Origin: an uncultured Campylobacter sp.
Lineage (GTDB): Bacteria > Campylobacterota > Campylobacteria > Campylobacterales > Campylobacteraceae
Assembly (NCBI RefSeq): GCF_938045535.1
Contig: NZ_CALIMQ010000103.1
Span: 1-17,000 of the forward strand
Direction: 5' to 3'
Length of the DNA: 17,000 nt
The notes beneath the pieces are model-generated. The model was not told the DNA's origin and did not search any database. It worked only from the letters and a program-made list of their open reading frames with translations. Below are positions 6,930-12,916 of this stretch, in pieces. The translations under genes and the position numbers were made by a program. Every line of letters starts with the position of its first letter. The stretch's first letter is position 1.

Positions 6930-8972
6930 TTACTTGAGTTGGTTGATCTTTTTTTGATACTCCAAGATCCGCTCGATCTTGTCGGGCGCGTCGGAGTTTT
7001 TGAGCTTTTGCATTAGCTCTTGCAGGGCGTTGCGGCGTAAAATTTTGCACGCGTCGTTAAAAAGCGCCGCGCCGCCGATAGGCAAAATTTCATCATCCAG
7101 CGCGAGCGCGCGCAGATTTTCGCCGGCTTCGCTTTCGGCGTTTTGAGTATTTTGGACGCTTTGAGCGCTTTGAACATTTTGAGCTGCAGCCTCCCTCTCG
7201 CCTTGCTTTGCGACGTTGTTTACTTCTTGCTTCTCGCCGCTTTTTAAATTTGTACTATCGCTACGGATAAAATTTTCTCCCGCGCCGCCTACAGTAAAAT
7301 TTTCGAAAGCGCTACCATTCGCATTACCGCCCTCGCCCGCGATGAAATTTTTAAAATTTCCGCCGCTGCGAGCGAAAGCCAAAAACGCCTCGAAAATATC
7401 GCCGTGCATGCGAAAATCGCGCCGCTCCAAGCAGCCGAGCCCAAGCTCCGCCATATCGCCATCAAGCAGCATCGATTTTATGATCTGAAGCTCCGCGATC
7501 TCCTTGCGGCGCAGTAGCGTCCGCCCACCCCTAGCCGAAGCCGTAGGCGGCGCGGAGTTTTCGTAGCGCGCCGTGTTTTGCGAAAGATTAAAATTTCCGC
7601 CGTTTAGGCTCTCGCTCGCGCCGCCCCCAACGTCTGCGCCGCGCCCCCTGTAAGAACCGAAATCGCGAGAGCTGAAGCTCCCGCTCTCGTTAAAATTTCG
7701 CCCCTCAAAGCCCGCGCCGAAATTTTTACCGCCGTCGGCGAGATTGAACGAGCTGGGCGAGACGTTTAAAATTTGCGCCACCAGGCTCTGATAGGACTCG
7801 GCTAGCACAGGGCCGAGCGCTGAGGTAAATTCTTTGATCTCATTTAGCGCCGCTTCTTTTTGCACGGGGCGGGCGAGGTCATATTTTTTAGCGATTCTTC
7901 GGATCAGAAACTCCCCGCTCTCCATGCCGCTAGCATAAATTTGTTCTAGCTCGCGCACCTTGCCCGCGACTATCATATCCGCAGGATCGGCGCCGTCGCC
8001 GATTATAGCGACGCTTGAGTCGATCTTATTTAGGCACAAAAGCCGCGCCGATTTCATCGCCGCATTGATGCCCGCAGCGTCGCCGTCGAAGCTAAGCACG
8101 ACGTTAAGCTCCGCGCGCTTTATAAGCGGCAGATGAGCGGGCGTCAGCGCCGTGCCGAGCACCGCTACGGCGTTGTCGATGCCCGCTTGGTGCAGCATGA
8201 TGACGTCCATGTAGCCCTCGGTGATGATGAGGGTTTTTTTGGCGATCGCACTTTTTTTCGCAAGGTCGAATGCGTAGAAAATTCTAGATTTATCAAACAG
8301 CGCACACTGCGGTGAATTGACGTATTTGGCTGGGTTGCCGCTTATCGTGCGGCCGCCGAAGCCCACGAGCTTGCTCGCGTGGTTGTAGATCGGAAAGGTG
8401 ATGCGCTCGATGAAGCTTGCGTAGAGCCCGCGCTCGTTTTGCTTCACCGCGCCCGCATTTAGCGCGTCTTGCGGCGGAATTTCTTCGTTTTGCAAAACCC
8501 TGATCGTCTGCGCGCTAGCTCCAGCGTAGCCAAGGCCGAATTTGCGAATGCTCTGATCGCTTAGGCCGCGCTCGTGCAGGTATTTTACGGCGGCGGGGTT
8601 TTGATAAAGGCAGCTTTGATAATAGGCGTTTAAAATCCCGAGTACCTTCTTCTCTTCGCTGCGCTCCTGCACCTTAGCGCCGGTGTATTGCAGCGCGAAA
8701 TTATACATCCCCGCAAGCTTTTCGACCGCTTCTGGAAAGCTTATCTTTTCGTAATCTTGGATAAATTTAATCGCGTTGCCGCCTACTTTGCACGAAAAGC
8801 AGTGAAAAATTCCAAGCTTTGAGCTCACGCTCATGCTCGGGTGCGAATCGTCGTGAAAGGGGCAGACGCCTACGAAATTTGCGCCGCTGCGCTTAAGCGG
8901 GACATATTTTTCTACGACGTCTACAATATCTACGGTGGCCAGCAGATTTTCTATGCTTTCGTTTTTAATCAT
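6930..8972 (-). CDS. dnaG: DNA primase DnaG with two low-complexity insertions
   Basis: DnaG makes RNA primers at the replication fork and contacts DnaB helicase through its C-terminus. The order is standard. A CHC2 zinc finger has Cys37, His40, Cys58 and Cys61. The RNA-polymerase domain contains RITFP (190-194) and FGGR (205-208). The Toprim domain has Glu252 in TEGYMDV and Asp296/Asp298 in SFDGDAAG. The C-terminal helical helicase-binding region is about 485-535 plus 622-680. At 680 aa it is longer than the roughly 580-605 usual for bacterial DnaG. The excess lies in a Gly/Asn/Phe-rich stretch (about 410-485) and a Gly/Asn/Gln-rich stretch (about 536-622) that interrupts the C-terminal domain. 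The ATG is supported by alignment of the first residues with the family and by the absence of another Met before residue 48. No Shine-Dalgarno is present, and the -10 box lies only seven bases upstream. Confidence 0.96.
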   Translation of the reverse strand: MIKNESIENLLATVDIVDVVEKYVPLKRSGANFVGVCPFHDDSHPSMSVSSKLGIFHCFSCKVGGNAIKFIQDYEKISFPEAVEKLAGMYNFALQYTGAKVQERSEEKKVLGILNAYYQSCLYQNPAAVKYLHERGLSDQSIRKFGLGYAGASAQTIRVLQNEEIPPQDALNAGAVKQNERGLYASFIERITFPIYNHASKLVGFGGRTISGNPAKYVNSPQCALFDKSRIFYAFDLAKKSAIAKKTLIITEGYMDVIMLHQAGIDNAVAVLGTALTPAHLPLIKRAELNVVLSFDGDAAGINAAMKSARLLCLNKIDSSVAIIGDGADPADMIVAGKVRELEQIYASGMESGEFLIRRIAKKYDLARPVQKEAALNEIKEFTSALGPVLAESYQSLVAQILNVSPSSFNLADGGKNFGAGFEGRNFNESGSFSSRDFGSYRGRGADVGGGASESLNGGNFNLSQNTARYENSAPPTASARGGRTLLRRKEIAELQIIKSMLLDGDMAELGLGCLERRDFRMHGDIFEAFLAFARSGGNFKNFIAGEGGNANGSAFENFTVGGAGENFIRSDSTNLKSGEKQEVNNVAKQGEREAAAQNVQSAQSVQNTQNAESEAGENLRALALDDEILPIGGAALFNDACKILRRNALQELMQKLKNSDAPDKIERILEYQKKINQLK
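7141..7185 (-). repeat. 9-bp tandem repeat in the second DnaG insertion
   Basis: Five tandem 9-base units of the type TTTTGAGTA (plus-strand reading, with substitutions) encode a Gln-initiated three-residue repeat (QNV QSA QSV QNT QNA) at DnaG residues about 598-612. The period preserves the frame, so unit gain or loss would lengthen the linker without breaking the gene. Confidence 0.75.
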
Positions 8973-8979
8973 AAGCGAA

Positions 8980-8985
8980 ATTATA
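8980..8985 (-). promoter_or_regulatory. -10 box of the dnaG promoter, predicting a leaderless or near-leaderless mRNA
   Basis: The minus strand reads TATAAT at 8985-8980. The dnaG ATG begins at 8972, so a start site six or seven bases downstream falls at or next to the A of the ATG. The intervening bases (TTCGCTT) contain no Shine-Dalgarno. It is back-to-back with the plus-strand -10 box at 8998. Confidence 0.6.
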
Positions 8986-8997
8986 CCCGCACTTTGC

Positions 8998-9003
8998 TAT
9001 AAT
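8998..9003 (+). promoter_or_regulatory. Extended -10 box of the lapB-like/rnhA promoter
   Basis: TTTGC precedes TATAAT here, a typical Campylobacter extended -10. Transcription would start near 9010, which rules out the TTG at 9003 as a translation start and supports TTG at 9033. Only 12 bases separate this box from the divergent dnaG -10. Confidence 0.65.
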
Positions 9004-9032
9004 TGCCCTTTATTTTTGCGACGAGGTTTGAT

Positions 9033-10058
9033 TTGGATAATTTTTTCTTAGACGATCGCGACCCGATTTTCGGGCTTATCATGCTGATAAGCATAATCTT
9101 GCTAGTGTCGATTCTAAGCTACATTTGGGGAGTTTTTTCTAAAAAAAACGAGAGGCAGAGTTTAGAGAATTTTATCAAAAAATTTGACACCCTAGACGCG
9201 CTTAGCACCGAGCACAGGCAGCTTTTAGCAAGCCCACAAATAGACATCCCTACGCTTGGAGTTTTAGCTAGCTCTTTCGTCAAAAGCGGCGACTTCGAGC
9301 GCGCGATAGAAATTTATCTAATCGCGCTAAGTAAGGCTAGCGGCGGCGTGCAGAGGGAATTTATCCTTACAAATCTCGGTATCGTATATTTCAAAGCGGG
9401 CTTTTTGGGGCGCGCCGAAGAGGTGTTCTTGCAGGCACTGAAGCTGCGCCCCAGAAACAAAGAAGCCCTTACGCATCTTACGGTGATTTATGAGCGGCTG
9501 AAGCGCTTTAATGAGGCGCTTGAGGTGCTTGACGCGCTGCGCGAACAGGATGCCGAAGTATACGCCCAAAGCCAGTTCGAGCGCGCCCAGATCATCGCAA
9601 ACGACGCCAATACGCCGTTTAATAAAAAGATTGCTAAAATTTCAAAGCTAAACTTCAAAGGCGCGGGGCGGTTCTGCATGGAGCTTTTTATCAAAAACAA
9701 AGAGCCTATGGAGGGCTTTGACCGCTTCCCGCCGATCGAGCAGGCGATCGATCTGATCTATGATTTCCCTGCGGCGGTAAATACGCAGGACGTGGAGTAC
9801 AACGCGCTTTTTTACGCGCTCGGAAGAAGCGATCAAAAGCCGCAGAGCGCTAGTAAAATTTTTGAGATCAATGCGCTTATGGCTATGAAGGACGCGGGCT
9901 TTGAGGACGCGGGGCTTAGCTTTAGCTACACCTGCGCGAAGTGCAAAAGCTCGGTGGGGCTCTTCTCGCACCGCTGCCCGGTCTGCTACGAGCTAGGCAG
10001 CATGGAGATCAGAGCGCAAATTTCGGAGAAAACCGGTGAAATCGGTCAAACTTTTTAG
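9033..10058 (+). CDS. LapB/YciM-like membrane-anchored TPR protein with C-terminal rubredoxin-type zinc site
   Basis: The 341-aa protein has one N-terminal membrane helix (about residues 12-32, after DRDPIFG). Tetratricopeptide-like helical repeats follow (about 60-190, clearest at ERAIEIYLIALSKA and GRAEEVFLQALKLRP). A C-terminal CxxC...CxxC knuckle uses Cys301, Cys304, Cys315 and Cys318. This architecture matches E. coli LapB (YciM), which regulates LPS synthesis through FtsH and LpxC; the same role here is inferred from architecture only. TTG at 9033 is the preferred start: GAGG (9023-9026) is six bases upstream, and the longer frame from 9003 would begin inside the -10 box. It overlaps rnhA by 23 bases. 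The gene corresponds in position to the protein beside rnhA in C. jejuni, as I recall it. Sure of the TPR and zinc architecture, less sure of function. Confidence 0.85.
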   Translation: MDNFFLDDRDPIFGLIMLISIILLVSILSYIWGVFSKKNERQSLENFIKKFDTLDALSTEHRQLLASPQIDIPTLGVLASSFVKSGDFERAIEIYLIALSKASGGVQREFILTNLGIVYFKAGFLGRAEEVFLQALKLRPRNKEALTHLTVIYERLKRFNEALEVLDALREQDAEVYAQSQFERAQIIANDANTPFNKKIAKISKLNFKGAGRFCMELFIKNKEPMEGFDRFPPIEQAIDLIYDFPAAVNTQDVEYNALFYALGRSDQKPQSASKIFEINALMAMKDAGFEDAGLSFSYTCAKCKSSVGLFSHRCPVCYELGSMEIRAQISEKTGEIGQTF

Positions 10059-10458
10059 CGACGGCAGCTGCCTCGGAAACCCTGGAGCGGGCGGCTGGGC
10101 TTACATCTTGCAATACGGCGACGCGATAAAAAAGGCAAGCGGCGCAGAAGCGATGACAACGAATAATCAAATGGAGCTAACGGCCGCTATAATGGGGCTT
10201 AGCGCGCTTAAGCAGCCCTGCCGCGTCGAGCTTTTTACCGATAGCGAATATGTCGTTAAGGCGATAAATTCCTGGCTCGCAAAGTGGGTCGTTACCGATT
10301 TTAAGGGCAAGAAAAACGCAGATCTGTGGCGTAGATACCTTGCGGCGGCGGCGCCTCACGAGATCAGGGCCTCGTGGGTCAAAGGGCATGCGGGTCATCC
10401 GCAAAACGAGGAGTGCGACGCTATGGCTCGCGCGGCCGCAGAAGCGATAAAAGGCTGA
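10036..10458 (+). CDS. rnhA: Ribonuclease HI
   Basis: RNase HI cuts the RNA strand of RNA:DNA hybrids, removing primers and R-loops. All four catalytic acidic residues are visible: Asp9 (FSDGSCLGNPG), Glu47 (NNQMEL), Asp69 (FTDSEYV) and Asp128, with the auxiliary His118 in WVKGHAG. At 140 aa it is slightly shorter than the E. coli enzyme and lacks nothing essential. The GTG start lies inside the end of the lapB-like gene (23-base overlap), with GGAG (10025-10028) seven bases upstream, so translation is probably coupled. A candidate terminator follows about 70 bases after the stop. Confidence 0.96.
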   Translation: MKSVKLFSDGSCLGNPGAGGWAYILQYGDAIKKASGAEAMTTNNQMELTAAIMGLSALKQPCRVELFTDSEYVVKAINSWLAKWVVTDFKGKKNADLWRRYLAAAAPHEIRASWVKGHAGHPQNEECDAMARAAAEAIKG

Positions 10459-10760
10459 AATTCTACGGCAAAGCTCGCGATTGCGCGGATTTAGCATAGA
10501 TTTACCCGCGTTTGCTTTGCACACAGAGCCGCTTCGGCGTAAATCTTATCGCCCGAAGCCGGTTTTAGCGCATTCGTTCACGCAATCGGGCTCTTGCATT
10601 TGCGACGGTTCTATTTTTGGCGAGGATTTCGTTTGCGACAAGTGAGCCTTAGCGCGGGCTGCGCTCGCTTTCGTTTTGCTTGTGCAGAGTTTGTTCTTAC
10701 CAGATGTCGTTTTCATGCAAGCCGCCGCGGATTTCGTAGAATTTTATAAAAAGGTTGATA
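10459..10760 (+). other. 302-base spacer between rnhA and rnc
   Basis: Apart from the hairpin at 10529-10566 and the rnc ribosome binding site, I see no gene in this stretch. Reading frames are short and lack ribosome binding sites. TAGAAT at 10737-10742 could be a -10 for rnc, but it would give a leader of only about a dozen bases, so the rnc promoter is not settled. Confidence 0.55.
10529..10566 (+). terminator. Candidate intrinsic terminator of the lapB-like/rnhA transcript
   Basis: GCTTCGG (10531-10537) pairs with CCGAAGC (10553-10559). The stem extends on both sides if one C is bulged at 10552 and one at 10560 (CC with GG, C with G). The 3' arm runs directly into TTTT (10563-10566). The bulges make it imperfect, but the T-run and location support it. 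Confidence 0.45.
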
Positions 10761-11675
10761 ATGCAAAATTTAGAAAAATTACAAGAAAAACTGGGCTATA
10801 AATTTAAAAATTTAACCCACCTCAAGATCGCTCTTACGCACAAAAGCGCCAAAAACGGACATAACAACGAGAGGCTGGAATTTTTAGGCGATGCGGTGAT
10901 GGATCTAATCGTGGGCGAGTATCTTTTCAAAAAATTTAGCAGCGACGAGGGCGATTTGAGCAAGCTGCGCGCTGCGCTCGTAAACGAAAGCAGCTTTTCT
11001 AAATTTGCAAAATTTTTGGGCATCGGCGAGAACCTGAATATGTCGCTGTCCGAGGAGCGCAACGGCGGACGCGAGAAGCCATCGCTGCTTTCGGACGCGT
11101 TTGAGGCGATAATGGGCGCCGTCTATCTTGAGAGCGGGCTGCAAAACACCGCCCGAATCGCGACTGCAATTTTAGAAATCCTCTATCCGCGCATAAGCTT
11201 TAACGAGCTAGTTAAAGACTACAAAACCGCGCTGCAAGAGCTCACGCAGGCAAAATTCGGCGTCACGCCCGAATACGTCCTTTTAGGCTCAAGCGGCCCC
11301 GATCACAAAAAAAGCTTCGAAATGGCGGCGCTCGTAGGCGGCAAGCGGCTCTCATCCGCCGTGGGAGCGAGCAAAAAGGAGGCCGAGCAAAAATGCGCGC
11401 AAATCGCGCTTGAGCTTTTACAAAACGGCGCCTCGCACGGCACTAGTGCGACAGATGGCGAACAAACAGCATGCGATAGCGACGCACAAAGCGGCGCAAA
11501 CCGCGCTCAGAACGGCAAAAAAGGCTCGCGAAATGGCGGCGGACGAGCGCGAAGCAGCGCAAAGAGCGATCGCACCGGCACATCGGGCGGCACGCCGAGC
11601 GCTAAAAAAAGCAATGAGCGAAGCGGGCGTGATACGGATAAACAAAGCAGCGGCGACCAAGGAGGCGCACTATGA
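10761..11675 (+). CDS. rnc: Ribonuclease III with a long low-complexity C-terminal tail
   Basis: RNase III cleaves double-stranded RNA in rRNA and mRNA processing. The catalytic domain shows the NERLEFLGD signature with Glu40 and Asp44, and the second acidic pair Asp112/Glu115 in SDAFEAIMG. A dsRNA-binding domain occupies about 152-221 and ends in the usual KKEAEQKCAQIALELL helix. The usual protein would stop near residue 224; here a polar, Gly/Ser/Ala/Lys-rich, apparently disordered tail of about 80 residues continues to residue 304. ATG at 10761 is chosen because AAAAAGG (10748-10754) lies six bases upstream; the in-frame TTG at 10755 directly abuts that site. The stop overlaps the aroC ATG by four bases (ATGA). 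The tail is in frame and ends at a normal operon junction, so it is unlikely to be a sequencing error. Confidence 0.95.
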   Translation: MQNLEKLQEKLGYKFKNLTHLKIALTHKSAKNGHNNERLEFLGDAVMDLIVGEYLFKKFSSDEGDLSKLRAALVNESSFSKFAKFLGIGENLNMSLSEERNGGREKPSLLSDAFEAIMGAVYLESGLQNTARIATAILEILYPRISFNELVKDYKTALQELTQAKFGVTPEYVLLGSSGPDHKKSFEMAALVGGKRLSSAVGASKKEAEQKCAQIALELLQNGASHGTSATDGEQTACDSDAQSGANRAQNGKKGSRNGGGRARSSAKSDRTGTSGGTPSAKKSNERSGRDTDKQSSGDQGGAL

Positions 11676-12787
11676 ATACCTTCGGCGAGAGATTGCGCCT
11701 TAGCACCTTCGGCGAGAGCCACGGCGCAGCGATAGGCGGCGTTTTGGACGGCTTTCCGGCGGGCGTGGCGATCGAGATTTCAAATATCCAAAGCGAGCTT
11801 GACCGCCGCAAGCCGGGCGGCAGATACGCTACGCCACGCAAAGAAGCCGATGAGATCGAAATTTTAAGCGGAATTTTTGACGGCCGCAGCACGGGCGCGC
11901 CGATCGGATTTATCATCCGCAACGCAAACCAGCACTCGAAGGACTACGAAAATCTCAAGGATATTTTCCGCCCCGCTCACGCCGATTTTACATATTTTGC
12001 CAAATACGGGCTGCGCGATTACCGAGGCGGCGGACGAGCAAGCGCGCGCGAAACCGCCGTGCGCGTGGCTGCGGGAGCGTTTGCGCAAATCCTGCTAAAT
12101 CACTTTAAAATTTCCGTAAAAAGCGGAGTTTGCGGTGTGGGCGAAATTTACGCCAAAGATTTAAATTTTGATTTTGCGCAAAATAGCGAAATTTTCGCGC
12201 TCGATCCCGCTGCGGAGAGCGCGCAGAAGGAGCTAATTCTAAGCGCTAAAAATGCCGGCGATAGTATCGGCGGCTGCGTGCTAACTCGCGTTACGGGCGT
12301 GCCTGCGGGGCTCGGCGAGCCGCTGTACGGTAAGCTGGATGCGGCGCTTGCGGGCGCGATGATGGGCATAAACGGCGTAAAGGCCGTGCAGATCGGCACC
12401 GGAGTGAAAGCAAGTACGCTAAAAGGCAGCGAAAACAACGATTTTATGCGCGCTGGCAAGGATGCGATCCGCACCAACGGCGGCAAGATCGGCGCAAATT
12501 TCGCAAGCAACAACGCAGGCGGGATCCTAGGCGGCATAAGTAGCGGCGCGTCTATTGAGATAACAACGCATTTTAAGCCCACTCCGAGCATTTTCATGGC
12601 GCAGCATAGCGTGGACGTGCGCGGCGCAGACGCGATCTGCGAGCTGCGCGGGCGGCACGATCCGTGTATCGCCGTGCGCGGCAGCATCGTAGCCACCGCG
12701 ATGGCGCGACTGGCGATCGCCGACGCACTACTGCTAAACGCAAGCGCGACACTAGGGAATTTAAAGCGAATTTACGGCGAGGATTAA
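11672..12787 (+). CDS. aroC: Chorismate synthase
   Basis: AroC converts 5-enolpyruvylshikimate-3-phosphate to chorismate using reduced FMN, the last shared step of aromatic biosynthesis. The three family signatures are visible: the N-terminal STFGESHG with His17, DRRKPGGRY (44-52), and the DYRGGGRASARET segment (116-128) with the basic active-site residues. His103 (PAHADFTY) corresponds to the second catalytic histidine. Near the C-terminus NAGGILGGISSG is intact. The 371-aa length is normal. The ATG overlaps the rnc stop as ATGA, so the two are translated from one message. Following it are 129 bases without a clear gene before the GNAT gene. Confidence 0.97.
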   Translation: MNTFGERLRLSTFGESHGAAIGGVLDGFPAGVAIEISNIQSELDRRKPGGRYATPRKEADEIEILSGIFDGRSTGAPIGFIIRNANQHSKDYENLKDIFRPAHADFTYFAKYGLRDYRGGGRASARETAVRVAAGAFAQILLNHFKISVKSGVCGVGEIYAKDLNFDFAQNSEIFALDPAAESAQKELILSAKNAGDSIGGCVLTRVTGVPAGLGEPLYGKLDAALAGAMMGINGVKAVQIGTGVKASTLKGSENNDFMRAGKDAIRTNGGKIGANFASNNAGGILGGISSGASIEITTHFKPTPSIFMAQHSVDVRGADAICELRGRHDPCIAVRGSIVATAMARLAIADALLLNASATLGNLKRIYGED

Positions 12788-12916
12788 ATTTAGACGAGCG
12801 GCGCGGCGAAATTTTGCGAAATTTCATTAAATTTAAGGGTCGAGCGATGAAATCCCCGCGAGCGAGGCGGGCAAATTTAAATTTACGCGGTAGGTCTATC
12901 GCGACAAGGAGGGCAA

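Noticed and set aside
9003..9032. Longer start (TTG at 9003) for the lapB-like protein
   Set aside because: This TTG overlaps the TATAAT box, so it would not be on the transcript from that promoter, and it lacks a ribosome binding site. TTG at 9033 has GAGG six bases upstream.
10479..10587. Distant inverted repeat GATTGCG/CGCAATC in the rnhA-rnc spacer
   Set aside because: Seven pairs across about 95 bases are expected by chance. The compact hairpin inside it explains the region better.
10755..10760. TTG start for rnc two codons upstream of the ATG
   Set aside because: It directly abuts the AAAAAGG ribosome binding site. The ATG at 10761 has correct spacing.
11410..11703. 97-residue reading frame overlapping the end of rnc and the start of aroC
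   Set aside because: It is a shifted-frame reading of the repetitive rnc tail, without a ribosome binding site, and composed mostly of Ala/Arg/Lys.
12808..12825. AT-rich hairpin (GAAATTT, loop, AAATTTC) after aroC
   Set aside because: Only seven AT-rich pairs with no T-run. AAATTT is palindromic and abundant here, so such hairpins arise by chance.
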